From NCBI GenBank assembly GCA_944341895.1, contig CALVMB010000010.1, forward strand, positions 1 through 36,729: a DNA stretch of 36,729 nt, written 5' to 3'. A program made the position numbers and the translations under genes. Below the pieces are notes generated by a model. The model was not told the origin of the DNA, did no database searches, and saw only the letters and a program-made list of their open reading frames with translations. Below, in pieces: positions 7,092 through 15,211 of this stretch; position 1 is the first letter of the stretch, and each line of letters begins with the position of its first letter. Source of the DNA: an uncultured Clostridia bacterium. GTDB taxonomy: Bacteria; Bacillota; Clostridia; Christensenellales; Borkfalkiaceae.

Positions 7092-8708
7092 ATGTTTACA
7101 CTCACGGCGATCGTCGAATACGTCGTCATCGCGCTGGCGAGCGCACTGCTGTACGGGCTGTGCTCGTTCACCGTGCTCGGCGCACTGCAGCAGGGGAACT
7201 ATGCCGCGGGCACCTATCGCGCGTGGCTGCGGCGCAAGGGGAACATGACCCGTTCGCGCTTCCGCCTGCTCGCCTTTCTGACCGTACTGTCTATGCTCGT
7301 GCTCGGGCTCGGCTTTTCGTTCGCGGGCAGGATCGGCGCCTATCTCGCGCTCATCCCCGTGCCGCTGTTTTCGGCGGTGTACTGCGCGGCGGACCGCCGC
7401 GCGCTCAAAGTTCCGCTCGTGAACACGGCGCGCGCCCGCCGCATCTATGCGCTGCATGTGTTCGTGCTCGCGGTGCTCGCGTTTGCGCTCGTTCTGGGCG
7501 GGAACGCGCTCTCGCACTATACCGATCCCGCCGTCGTCGACCACCTGCGCTATCTCCCGCTCGCGCTCCTGCCCCTGCTTTTGCCCGAATTGATCCCGCT
7601 CGCGGCGTGGCTGGAACGTCCCTTCTCTTCCTCGCGCAACCGCAGGTATGTGGCGGCGGCGCAGAAAAAGTTGCAGGCGTCTTCCTGCGTCAAGATCGGC
7701 ATTACGGGCAGTTACGGCAAGACGAGCGTCAAAAATTTCCTTGCCGCCATCCTGTCCGTGCGCTACCGTGTGCTCGCCACCCCCGAATCCTTCAACACGC
7801 CGCTCGGCATCGCGCGCGCCGTCGAGGGTGCCGACCTGTCGCAGACGGACGTGTTCATCGCCGAAATGGGCGCCCGCCGCAAGGGCGACATCGCCGAACT
7901 GTGCGCGCTGGTCCGCCCCGATCACTGCATCCTGACGGGCATCTGCGATCAGCACCTGCAATCGTTCGGCAGCATGGAGGCGCTCATCGCCGCCAAGAGC
8001 GAGGTCTTTGCTGGTACCCGTGCGGGCGGCTTTGCCGTCGTCGGTCTGGACGAAAACACGCGCGATCTGCCCGTTCCCGCCGCCCTGCAAAAGGTCGCGG
8101 TCGGCGAGCACGGCGAGTGCGCCGCGCTGGACGTCAAGGCAACGGCGCAGGGGATCGAGTTCAAACTGGCGCTCGGCATCCGTCAGATCGAGGCGCACAG
8201 CAAACTGCTGGGCGCGCACAACGCGCAAAATATTGCGCTCGCGGCGGCGCTCGCCTATAAACTCGGGCTGACCAAAGAGGAGATCGCCGCGGGCATCGAA
8301 AAGATCGATTTCGTGCCGCATCGCCTGCAACCCATTGCGGCGAACGGCGTCACCGTGCTGGACGACGCATACAACGCCAACGCGCGCGGCGCGGAGGCGG
8401 CGATCGAGGTCCTTCGCCTGTTCCCCGGCAGAAAATTCGCGGTTACCCCCGGGCTGGTCGAACTCGGCGTGCTGGAAGAGCAGGAAAACGCTGCGCTGGG
8501 CGGCAGGCTGGCGGGGCTGGACCGCGTCGTGCTGGTCGGGGCGACGCTCGTGCTCGCCGTCAAGAACGGGTACCTCGCCGCGGGCGGGGAGGCGGAAAAA
8601 CTGACCGTCGTCCCCACCCTCGAAAAGGCGCAGGAACTGCTCGCCGCGGAATTGCGCGAAGGGGACACCGTGCTCTTTCTCAACGATCTCCCCGATATCT
8701 ACGGCTGA
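7092..8708 (+). CDS. murF: MurF-type Mur ligase with membrane N-terminus
   Basis: The enzyme is predicted to add D-Ala-D-Ala to the UDP-MurNAc-tripeptide. The 538-residue product has the Mur ligase P-loop ITGSYGKTS at 204-212, the EMGAR segment near 258, HNAQNIALAAALA near 377 and the MurF-typical LDDAYNANARG near 421. Instead of the soluble UDP-substrate-binding domain of classical MurF, residues 1-180 hold about five hydrophobic helices (roughly 5-27, 58-80, 83-98, 118-138 and 152-172). That form occurs in some Clostridia. The ddl gene, which makes its D-Ala-D-Ala substrate, follows. The start ATG has GGTGG about 9 nt upstream. Confidence 0.85.
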   Translation: MFTLTAIVEYVVIALASALLYGLCSFTVLGALQQGNYAAGTYRAWLRRKGNMTRSRFRLLAFLTVLSMLVLGLGFSFAGRIGAYLALIPVPLFSAVYCAADRRALKVPLVNTARARRIYALHVFVLAVLAFALVLGGNALSHYTDPAVVDHLRYLPLALLPLLLPELIPLAAWLERPFSSSRNRRYVAAAQKKLQASSCVKIGITGSYGKTSVKNFLAAILSVRYRVLATPESFNTPLGIARAVEGADLSQTDVFIAEMGARRKGDIAELCALVRPDHCILTGICDQHLQSFGSMEALIAAKSEVFAGTRAGGFAVVGLDENTRDLPVPAALQKVAVGEHGECAALDVKATAQGIEFKLALGIRQIEAHSKLLGAHNAQNIALAAALAYKLGLTKEEIAAGIEKIDFVPHRLQPIAANGVTVLDDAYNANARGAEAAIEVLRLFPGRKFAVTPGLVELGVLEEQENAALGGRLAGLDRVVLVGATLVLAVKNGYLAAGGEAEKLTVVPTLEKAQELLAAELREGDTVLFLNDLPDIYG

Positions 8709-8820
8709 ACGTACATAGAACGTCCGATTTTTTCGCCCCGCCCGCGGCGTCGCCGCGGCGGGCGGCGGATACGGTTCCGAAACACCAAAGCGAAGAAATT
8801 CTTTGCGGAGGTGTTTTTTT

Positions 8821-9954
8821 ATGCCCAAAACGGTTGCCGTCCTGTTCGGCGGCAGGTCCTGCGAAAACGAGATCTCCATCATCACGGGCACCATGGCGTG
8901 CAATCTGCTGCGCGGGGAAGGCTTTCGCGTTCTGCCGCTGTACATCGCCCAGAGCGGCGAAATGTACACGGGCGAAGCGCTCTTCGACGTATCGTCTTTC
9001 CGCGGCGGGGTGCAAGGGCGCGCCGTGCGCGCGGCGCTTCTGCGCGGTTCGCTGTACGAATGGCGGGGCAAAAAGCTGCGCGAGATCGCGGCGGTGGACT
9101 GCGCCCTCAACTGCTGCCACGGCATGGGCGGGGAGGACGGCGCCGTCGCGGGGCTGTTGGACCTCAACGACATCGCCAGCGCCTCGCCCGACCTCGCGCC
9201 GTCGGCGGTGTTCATGGATAAGTACCTCACCAAACTCGCGGCGGCGGCGCTGGGCGTGCGCACGCTGCCCTATTTCCGCGTCACCGAAGAGGAATTCCGC
9301 CGCCGCGGCGCCTTTGCGGTGCGGTGCATCGAGGAGCGCCTCGGCTATCCCGTCATCGTCAAGCCTGCGCGGCAGGGCTCCAGCATCGGCGTGTTCGTGG
9401 CGGAAGACCGCGAGTCGCTGTTGTTCTCGCTGCGCGCCGCGTTCGCCTACGATACCGTGCTTCTCGCCGAAAAATACCTCGCCGAACGGCGCGAGATCAA
9501 CTGCGCCGCTTATCACGACGGCAAGGAGATCGTCGTTTCGCCCTGCGAGGAGCCCAAAACCGTCCACAAATTTCTCACGTTTGCGGACAAATACGAGAGC
9601 GGCGGCAAGGAACGACAGAGCACCTTTCCCGCCGACCTTCCCGAAGAGGTCGCCGAGGCGGTGCGCGGCGCCACCAAACTGCTGTACCGCCGCATGCAAC
9701 TGCGCGGCGTGGTGCGCGCGGATTTTCTCGTGGCGGACGGCGAGGTGTATTTCAACGAAATGAACACCGTGCCGGGTTCACTCGCGTGGTATCTGTTTTG
9801 CGACAACCTCGCCGACTACGGCGCCGTGCTCGCGCGCATGCTCGCGCGCGGTGAGGAGGAGCACCGCGCCCGTGCCGCTAAAAAGATGCTGGCGGGCTGC
9901 GGCGTGCTCGGCTCGCTCCCGTCCAAGGGGGGCAAGGCGCGCGGCGCGCGCTGA
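8821..9954 (+). CDS. ddl: D-alanine--D-alanine ligase
   Basis: This ATP-grasp enzyme joins two D-alanines for peptidoglycan. The 377-residue product has the N-terminal LFGGRSCENEISIITG signature, the ATP-grasp VKPARQGSSIGVFVAE segment and the metal/substrate loop FNEMNTVPGS at 311-320. The start at 8821 has GGAGGTG 7 nt upstream. An insertion-free C-terminal tail rich in Lys, Gly and Ala (about 355-377) extends past the usual fold and looks dispensable. Together with murF it forms a small cell-wall pair. The gap of 112 nt to murF holds a GC-rich palindrome but no clear promoter. Confidence 0.96.
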   Translation: MPKTVAVLFGGRSCENEISIITGTMACNLLRGEGFRVLPLYIAQSGEMYTGEALFDVSSFRGGVQGRAVRAALLRGSLYEWRGKKLREIAAVDCALNCCHGMGGEDGAVAGLLDLNDIASASPDLAPSAVFMDKYLTKLAAAALGVRTLPYFRVTEEEFRRRGAFAVRCIEERLGYPVIVKPARQGSSIGVFVAEDRESLLFSLRAAFAYDTVLLAEKYLAERREINCAAYHDGKEIVVSPCEEPKTVHKFLTFADKYESGGKERQSTFPADLPEEVAEAVRGATKLLYRRMQLRGVVRADFLVADGEVYFNEMNTVPGSLAWYLFCDNLADYGAVLARMLARGEEEHRARAAKKMLAGCGVLGSLPSKGGKARGAR

Positions 9955-9978
9955 GCGGGCGGCGGAACCAAAAAACAG

Positions 9979-10010
9979 GCGGCGGCTTTTTTCAAAAAGC
10001 CGCCGCTTTT
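9979..10010 (+). terminator. Intrinsic terminator after ddl
   Basis: A 13-bp inverted repeat (9979-9991 with 9994-10006) with GC-rich base and A/T top is followed by TTTT. It closes the tsaE-to-ddl gene run. Confidence 0.85.
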
Positions 10011-10031
10011 GCGGTTGGCGGGGGCAAACGC

Positions 10032-10060
10032 TTGTCATTTTGCGGGGATTTTGATACAAT
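10032..10060 (+). promoter_or_regulatory. Promoter of icd
   Basis: TTGTCA (10032-10037), a 17-bp spacer and TACAAT (10055-10060), 32 nt before the icd start. Confidence 0.85.
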
Positions 10061-10092
10061 AATACGGTAATTCTGATTTTGAGGTGAACGAC

Positions 10093-11313
10093 ATGGCAAA
10101 GATCGGCATGACGACCCCGATCGTCGAAATGGACGGCGACGAGATGACCCGCATCCTGTGGCAGTGGATCAAGGAAGATCTGCTCCTGCCGTATATCGAT
10201 TTGAAGACGGAATACTACGACCTGGGGCTGCCCAACCGCGACGCGACGGACGACGGCGTGACCGCGGAAGCGGCGAACGCCAACAAAAAGTACGGCGTCG
10301 GCGTCAAGTGCGCCACCATCACCCCCAACGCCCAGCGCGTGGAGGAATACGGGCTCAAACAGATGTGGAAGAGCCCGAACGGCACCATCCGCCGTATCCT
10401 GGACGGCACGGTGTTCCGCGCGCCCATTCTCGCCAAGGGCATCACGCCGTACATCCCCGGCTGGAAACAGCCCATCGTGCTCGCCCGTCACGCCTATGGC
10501 GACGTGTATTCGGGCGTGGAAACGCGCACCGACGCGGGCGACAAGGCGTACCTGCTCGTCGAGGACGGACAGGGCAACGTCAAGAAAAAACTGCTCGTGC
10601 AGGATTTTGCCAAGGGCGGCGGCATTGTGCAGTCGGTGCACAATCTGGACAAGTCTATCCAAAGTTTTGCGCGTTCCTGCTTCAACTACGCGCTGGACGT
10701 GAAGATGCCGCTGTGGTTCGCCACCAAGGATACCATTTCCAAGACGTACGACCACCGCTTCAAGGACATCTTTGCGGAGATCTATGCCGCCGAATACAAA
10801 GATCGGTTCGAGAAAGCGGGCATCGAATACATGTATACCCTCATCGACGACGCCGTCGCGCGCGTGGTGCGTTCGGAGGGCGGCATCCTGTGGGCGTGCA
10901 AGAACTACGACGGCGACGTGATGAGCGACATGGTCGCCACCGCGTACGGTTCGCTGGGGCTGATGACTTCCGTGCTCGTTTCTCCCGACGGTAAGTACGA
11001 ATTCGAAGCGGCGCACGGCACCGTGACCCGCCACTATTACAAATACCGCAACGGCGAGGAGACGTCCACCAACTCGGTGGCGACTATCTTTGCCTGGACG
11101 GGCGCGCTCGCCAAGCGCGGCGAACTGGACGGCAACGCGGCGCTCGTCGACTTTGCCAAAAAGTTGGAACGCGCCACCGTGCGCACCATCGAGGAAGGGG
11201 AGATGACGGGCGACCTCGTTTCGCTGTTCCGTTCCGAGGGCGTGGCGGCGAAAAAACTGGAATCGCGCGCCTTCCTGCGCGCGGTCGCGCGGCGTCTGGA
11301 AGAGACAATGTGA
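10093..11313 (+). CDS. icd: NADP-dependent isocitrate dehydrogenase, eukaryote-like type
   Basis: The enzyme converts isocitrate and NADP to 2-oxoglutarate, CO2 and NADPH. The 406-residue product resembles the dimeric animal/fungal type rather than the E. coli type: [16 protein letters not shown] near the N-terminus, [20 protein letters not shown], the RHAYGDVY motif, the metal-binding [18 protein letters not shown] stretch and the NADP-site HGTVTRHY all follow human IDH1 closely. I chose ATG 10093, which has GAGGTG 6 nt upstream; a GTG three codons earlier overlaps that site. Directly downstream are nfnA and nfnB, which also handle NADPH, so the block likely balances NADPH and ferredoxin (inference). 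Confidence 0.95.
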   Translation: MAKIGMTTPIVEMDGDEMTRILWQWIKEDLLLPYIDLKTEYYDLGLPNRDATDDGVTAEAANANKKYGVGVKCATITPNAQRVEEYGLKQMWKSPNGTIRRILDGTVFRAPILAKGITPYIPGWKQPIVLARHAYGDVYSGVETRTDAGDKAYLLVEDGQGNVKKKLLVQDFAKGGGIVQSVHNLDKSIQSFARSCFNYALDVKMPLWFATKDTISKTYDHRFKDIFAEIYAAEYKDRFEKAGIEYMYTLIDDAVARVVRSEGGILWACKNYDGDVMSDMVATAYGSLGLMTSVLVSPDGKYEFEAAHGTVTRHYYKYRNGEETSTNSVATIFAWTGALAKRGELDGNAALVDFAKKLERATVRTIEEGEMTGDLVSLFRSEGVAAKKLESRAFLRAVARRLEETM

Positions 11314-11510
11314 TTTTTTGCGCGCCCACGGCAGCCGCCGCGGGCGCACACGGACAGAAAAACAGCGCGTTCGGACACCGCGCGTCAGACAACGCATTCA
11401 AAAACAGCGCATTCGGGAACGGTTCCTGCAACGCGGCGGACGGGGCGCGCACGGCGGCGCGTACCGCTCTTTCCGCGGGGCGAAAAATTCGCAAACAGGC
11501 GCGAAAATAC
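11314..11510. other. Intergenic stretch without a recognised gene
   Basis: This GC-rich gap contains short imperfect direct repeats around CAGCGCGTTCGG and CAGCGCATTCGG (about 11361-11415) and weak hairpins just after the icd stop. An open frame on the plus strand is low-complexity and lacks a ribosome site. I see no RNA family signature. Confidence 0.4.
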
Positions 11511-11539
11511 TTGAAAAAAAGCGCCTCGTCCGATATAAT
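11511..11539 (+). promoter_or_regulatory. Promoter of nfnAB
   Basis: TTGAAA (11511-11516), a 17-bp spacer and TATAAT (11534-11539), 44 nt before the nfnA start. Confidence 0.88.
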
Positions 11540-11583
11540 TGTTAAGATTTATTTTTTTGGATGCGAACAAAGGTAGGAGAAGT

Positions 11584-12426
11584 ATGTACAAGATCGTAGA
11601 AAAACGCGAACTCAACCCCACCGTGACGCTCATGAAGGTGGAAGCGCCCTTTGTCGCGCGCAAAGCCGAGCCGGGGCAGTTCATCATCCTGCGCGTGGAC
11701 GAGGAGGGGGAGCGCATCCCGCTCACCGTCGCCGATTTTGACCGCGAGGCGGGTACCGTCACCATCATCTTCCAGATCGTGGGCGGCACCACCGAACGGC
11801 TCAATCACCTCGCCTGCGGGGAGTATATCCACGACTTTGTGGGCCCGCTCGGCGAGCCGTCCAAAGTCGAAGGGCTGAAAAAGGTCGCCGTCGTGGGCGG
11901 CGGCGTGGGATGCGCCATCGCCTATCCCGTCGCAAAAAAACTGCACGCGCTGGGCGCAGAGGTGCACTCGATCGTCGGGTTCCGTAACAAAGGCCTCGTC
12001 ATCCTGGAAGAGGAGTTCCGCGCCGTTTCCGACGTGTACAAACTTATGTCCGACGATGGCACGGCGGGCGAAAAGGGGCTGGTCACCGACGCGCTCAAAG
12101 CGCTGATCGAGGCGGGCAATCAATACGATGAAGTCATCGCCATCGGCCCCGTCGTGATGATGAAGTTCGTGTCTTTGTTGACCAAGCAGTACGGCATCAG
12201 GACCACCGTGAGCATGAACCCGATCATGATCGACGGCACGGGCATGTGCGGCTGCTGCCGCCTGACCGTGGCGGGCAAGACCAAGTTCGCCTGCGTGGAC
12301 GGGCCGGATTTTGACGGGCACGAGGTGGACTACGACGAGATCCTGAAGCGCGCGTCCACCTACCGCGAATTCGAACAGCGCGAGCGCGAAGCGGCGTGCA
12401 ACCTGTTCAAAAAGGAGGTGCGCTGA
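11584..12426 (+). CDS. nfnA: NfnA-like FAD/[2Fe-2S] subunit of ferredoxin:NADP transhydrogenase
   Basis: The 280-residue product has an N-terminal FAD-binding barrel with the RIPLTVAD motif (44-51), a nucleotide-binding VVGGGVGCAIAYPVA at 103-117, and a C-terminal iron-sulfur motif DGTGMCGCCR at 217-226 plus C237. In characterised NfnA proteins an Asp and three Cys hold a [2Fe-2S] cluster; D217, C222, C225 and C237 fit that pattern. The enzyme bifurcates electrons from NADPH to NAD and ferredoxin, or runs in reverse. Annotation pipelines often call it a sulfide/dihydroorotate-dehydrogenase-like subunit. ATG 11584 has GGTAGGAGA upstream. nfnB starts 2 nt after the stop. Confidence 0.9.
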   Translation: MYKIVEKRELNPTVTLMKVEAPFVARKAEPGQFIILRVDEEGERIPLTVADFDREAGTVTIIFQIVGGTTERLNHLACGEYIHDFVGPLGEPSKVEGLKKVAVVGGGVGCAIAYPVAKKLHALGAEVHSIVGFRNKGLVILEEEFRAVSDVYKLMSDDGTAGEKGLVTDALKALIEAGNQYDEVIAIGPVVMMKFVSLLTKQYGIRTTVSMNPIMIDGTGMCGCCRLTVAGKTKFACVDGPDFDGHEVDYDEILKRASTYREFEQREREAACNLFKKEVR

Positions 12427-12428
12427 AC

Positions 12429-13820
12429 ATGCCGAACATGTCCCCGCAGAAACATCCCATGCCCGCACAGGAAGCGGGCGAACGCAGTAAGAATTTCCGC
12501 GAAGTCGCGCTCGGGTACGACGTCGAAACGGCGCTGGACGAGGCGAAGCGCTGCCTCAACTGCAAGACGCGTCCCTGCGTCGGCGGCTGCCCCGTGCGCA
12601 TCCATATCCCCGAATTCATCGCCAAAGTCGCGGCGGGCGAATTCGAAGAGGCATATCAGATCATTCAAAGGTCCAGTTCTCTGCCCGCGGTCTGCGGCAG
12701 GGTCTGCCCGCAGGAGACGCAGTGCGAACAACAGTGCGTGCGCGGCAAAAAGGGCGAACCCGTCGCCATCGGCAGGCTGGAACGCTTCGTCGCCGACTGG
12801 CACAATGCGCACAGTTGCGATCTGCCGCACAAAGCCGAACCCAACGGGCACAAGGTCGCCGTGGTCGGCAGCGGCCCCGCGGGGCTGACCTGCGCGGGCG
12901 ATCTCGCCAAGCGCGGGTACGACGTCACGGTGTTCGAGGCGCTGCACCTCGCGGGCGGCGTGCTCGTGTACGGCATCCCCGAGTTCCGTCTGCCCAAGGC
13001 GATCGTGGAAAAGGAGATCGAAAACCTCAAGGCACTGGGCGTGAAAGTGGAAACGAACATGGTCATCGGCCGCGTTCTTTCCGTGGACGAACTGCTGGAA
13101 GAACAGGGCTTCGAGGCGGTGTTCGTCGGTTCGGGCGCGGGCCTGCCCCGATTCATGAACATCCCCGGCGAAAACCTCAAGAGCGTGTTTTCCGCCAACG
13201 AATTCCTCACGCGCGTCAATCTGATGAAGGCGTATCAAGAGGATGCGCGCACCCCCGTGTTCCACGCCAAAAAAGTGGCGGTCGTGGGCGGCGGCAACGT
13301 CGCCATGGACGCGGCGCGCTGTGCCAAACGCCTGGGCGCGGAGGAGGTCTCCATCGTCTACCGCCGTTCGGCGAACGAACTTCCCGCCCGCGCGGAAGAA
13401 GTGGAGCATGCCAAGGAAGAGGGCATCGTGTTCCGTTTCCTGACCAATCCCACCGCCATTCTGGAAGGCGAACAGGGCGTCGTCGCGGGCATGACCTGCG
13501 TGGAGATGGAACTGGGCGAGCCGGACGCTTCGGGCAGGCGCCGCCCCGTCGTGAAGGAGGGGAGCGAGTTCACCCTCGCCTGCGACTGCGTCATCATGGC
13601 GATCGGCACCAGCCCCAACCCCCTCATCAAGAACACGACGGCGGGCTTGGATACCCAAAAATGGGGCGGCATCGTCGCGGACGAAACCGGCAAAACTTCG
13701 CGCGCGCACGTCTATGCGGGCGGCGATGCGGTCACGGGCGCGGCGACGGTCATCCTCGCCATGGGCGCGGGCAAGACGGCGGCGGAAGCCATCGACGCCG
13801 AACTGCGTGCAAAAGAATAA
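12429..13820 (+). CDS. nfnB: NfnB-like / glutamate-synthase-small-subunit-like flavoprotein
   Basis: The 463-residue product pairs with NfnA. Its N-terminal domain has two Cys clusters (CLNCKTRPCVGGCP near 47-60 and CGRVCPQETQCEQQC near 92-106) for two [4Fe-4S] clusters. A FAD-binding VVGSGPAGLTCAGDLA motif follows near 147 and an NADP-binding VAVVGGGNVAMDAA motif near 286. Sequence alone cannot fully exclude a GltD role, but the adjoining NfnA partner and the absence of a GltB large subunit favour NfnB. AAAGGAGGTG lies just before the start, within the nfnA end, so the pair is cotranscribed. A strong terminator follows. Confidence 0.9.
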   Translation: MPNMSPQKHPMPAQEAGERSKNFREVALGYDVETALDEAKRCLNCKTRPCVGGCPVRIHIPEFIAKVAAGEFEEAYQIIQRSSSLPAVCGRVCPQETQCEQQCVRGKKGEPVAIGRLERFVADWHNAHSCDLPHKAEPNGHKVAVVGSGPAGLTCAGDLAKRGYDVTVFEALHLAGGVLVYGIPEFRLPKAIVEKEIENLKALGVKVETNMVIGRVLSVDELLEEQGFEAVFVGSGAGLPRFMNIPGENLKSVFSANEFLTRVNLMKAYQEDARTPVFHAKKVAVVGGGNVAMDAARCAKRLGAEEVSIVYRRSANELPARAEEVEHAKEEGIVFRFLTNPTAILEGEQGVVAGMTCVEMELGEPDASGRRRPVVKEGSEFTLACDCVIMAIGTSPNPLIKNTTAGLDTQKWGGIVADETGKTSRAHVYAGGDAVTGAATVILAMGAGKTAAEAIDAELRAKE

Positions 13821-13839
13821 ATTTTTACTGCCATACGCG

Positions 13840-13869
13840 GCGGGGCGCTTTCAAAGCGCCCCGCTTTTT
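13840..13869 (+). terminator. Intrinsic terminator after nfnB
   Basis: A GC-rich inverted repeat (13840-13851 with 13853-13864) is immediately followed by TTTTT. It closes the nfnAB transcript. Confidence 0.9.
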
Positions 13870-13870
13870 G

Positions 13871-13915
13871 TCTGCGCCCGTCTGCCGCGCAAAAAGCGCG
13901 GCAGACGGGCGCAGA
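13871..13915. repeat. Perfect 20-bp inverted repeat between nfnB and uppP
   Basis: Arms 13871-13890 and 13896-13915 are exact reverse complements around an AAAAA loop. Neither strand has a T-run after the stem, so this is not an ordinary terminator. It starts one base after the nfnB terminator's T-run. It may protect the RNA end or be a protein-binding or mobile hairpin; the sequence does not decide. Confidence 0.9.
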
Positions 13916-13965
13916 TCCTTCTAAACGCGCGCCTTTTCGCATACAAATAGGACAAGGAGGACGCA

Positions 13966-14739
13966 ATGACGGTCTGGAAAGCGATGGTGCTGGGGCTGGT
14001 GCAGGGCCTCACCGAATTTTTGCCCGTATCGTCCAGCGGGCATCTTTTGTTATTCGAGCGGCTTCTCGGCACGGACGGAGGACTGTATTTTTCCGTCATG
14101 CTGCACGGCGGAACGCTCATCGCCGTCCTGTTTGCGTATGCGCCGCGGCTGTTGCAGATGTGGAAGCGGGAGCGCAAAACGCTCGGCTTGCTTTTGTTCG
14201 CCACGCTGCCCGCCGCGGCGGTCGGCTTCTTTTTCGGGGATGCGGTGGACGAGGCGTTTTTCGGCGGGGAATATCTCTGGGCGGCGTTTCTGCTCACCGC
14301 GCTGTTGCTCGCCCTGTGCGAACTGCGCCGCCGTTCCCGCCCCGCGGTGCGGCCGCTGAACGCCCGCCGTGCCCTCGCCGTGGGCGCGGCGCAGGCGCTC
14401 GCCGTCCTGCCCGGGCTCTCGCGCAGCGGCGCCACGCTCGCGGCGGGCATCGGGTGCGGGCTCTCGCGCGAGGACGCGGCGGATTTTTCGTTCTTGCTCA
14501 GCATCCCCATCATCGCGGGGGCCATCTTCGCGTCCCTTTTGCACCTGCCGCAGGGCAGCGGCGCGATATCGTGGCAATGCCTTGCGGCGGGCGGGCTGGT
14601 CGCGGCGTTGGGCGGATCGGTCGCCGTGCGCTGGATGCTTGCCGCCGTGCGCAGACATTCTCTCATGCCCTTTGCGGTGTACCTGTTCGCGCTGTCCGCG
14701 TTGCTCGTCTGCCTGCGCTTTTGCGGTATCTTTGCGTAG
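13966..14739 (+). CDS. uppP: Undecaprenyl-diphosphatase
   Basis: This integral membrane enzyme (BacA family) recycles undecaprenyl diphosphate, the lipid carrier for cell-wall precursors, and its overproduction is known to raise bacitracin resistance. The 257-residue product has the two family signatures: QGLTEFLPVSSSGHL at 13-27 with catalytic Glu, and LPGLSRSGATLAAG near 146-159. About seven or eight hydrophobic helices are visible. The ATG has AAGGAGGACGC directly upstream. I could not find a convincing promoter in the 50 bp between the hairpin and the start. A 53-bp tandem repeat begins right after its stop. Confidence 0.95.
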   Translation: MTVWKAMVLGLVQGLTEFLPVSSSGHLLLFERLLGTDGGLYFSVMLHGGTLIAVLFAYAPRLLQMWKRERKTLGLLLFATLPAAAVGFFFGDAVDEAFFGGEYLWAAFLLTALLLALCELRRRSRPAVRPLNARRALAVGAAQALAVLPGLSRSGATLAAGIGCGLSREDAADFSFLLSIPIIAGAIFASLLHLPQGSGAISWQCLAAGGLVAALGGSVAVRWMLAAVRRHSLMPFAVYLFALSALLVCLRFCGIFA

Positions 14740-14740
14740 C

Positions 14741-14862
14741 CGCGCATGTGCGCACGTTCCCGCTTCGCCATCCGAGGGTGCGGATTGCCCGAGCGCGCAT
14801 GTGCGCACGTTCCCGCTTCGCCATCCGAGGGTACGGGTTGCCCGAACGCGCATGTGTGCGGG
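14741..14862. repeat. 53-bp tandem repeat, about 2.3 copies
   Basis: Copy 1 is 14741-14793, copy 2 is 14794-14846 and a 16-nt partial copy starts at 14847. Copies 1 and 2 differ at only a few positions (near 14780-14786 and at the last base). Each copy begins with the self-complementary core GCGCATGTGCGC. There is no spacer, so it is not a CRISPR array. It lies between uppP and a small gene. Confidence 0.92.
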
Positions 14863-14982
14863 CGGGGTCGGGCAGGATCGCGCGTTCCGCGTCGCTGCCG
14901 ATCTCACGCCGTTTTGCGGCGGGGCGCATAAATCGCCGCGGGCGGCGCATACTGGAGGTATCCCAAACAGGAGGTCATGAAC

Positions 14983-15132
14983 ATGAGACTCAACTGCGGC
15001 GATACCGCGCCCAGGACTGCGAACTACAAAGTCGTCAGCCCCGAAGGCGAGATCATCGGCAACGTCTACATGAACGAAGGGGAAACGCTTCCCCCGACGG
15101 ACGTTTCCGGCTGCCATTACGAGATCGACTGA
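14983..15132 (+). CDS. Small 49-residue protein of unknown function
   Basis: The product begins MRLNCGDTAPRTANYKVVSP and ends CHYEID. A perfect AGGAGGT at 14969-14975 lies 7 nt before the ATG at 14983; a second ATG at 14977 is too close to that site. The protein is acidic and hydrophilic with no membrane helix, has two Cys (C5 and C44) and a likely beta-rich fold (YKVVSP, EIIGNVYM). A strong terminator 13 nt after the stop confirms a discrete unit. I do not recognise the family. The excellent ribosome site and terminator make it a real gene despite its size. Confidence 0.8.
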   Translation: MRLNCGDTAPRTANYKVVSPEGEIIGNVYMNEGETLPPTDVSGCHYEID

Positions 15133-15145
15133 CGATCGGGCAGAG

Positions 15146-15182
15146 AGAGCGCGCCGCGGCAAACGCCGCGGCGCGCTCTTTT
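15146..15182 (+). terminator. Intrinsic terminator after the small gene
   Basis: A perfect 15-bp stem (15146-15160 with 15165-15179) with an AAAC loop runs into TTTT. Confidence 0.9.
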
Positions 15183-15211
15183 CGGATGCAAAGACGCCGC
15201 TCTTGCAAGAG

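Noticed and set aside
8735-8770. Terminator between murF and ddl
   Set aside because: The GC palindrome has no T-run after it on the plus strand.
6381-9263. 960-codon open frame on the minus strand
   Set aside because: It is antisense to rimI, the hydrolase, murF and ddl. Its sequence is the Arg/His/Ala-rich low-complexity kind produced by GC-rich codons, with no ribosome site or family motif.
13916-13965. Promoter for uppP
   Set aside because: A TACAAA at the right distance has no acceptable -35 partner; left uncalled.
14741-14862. CRISPR array
   Set aside because: The copies are directly abutting, with no spacers, and no cas genes are present.
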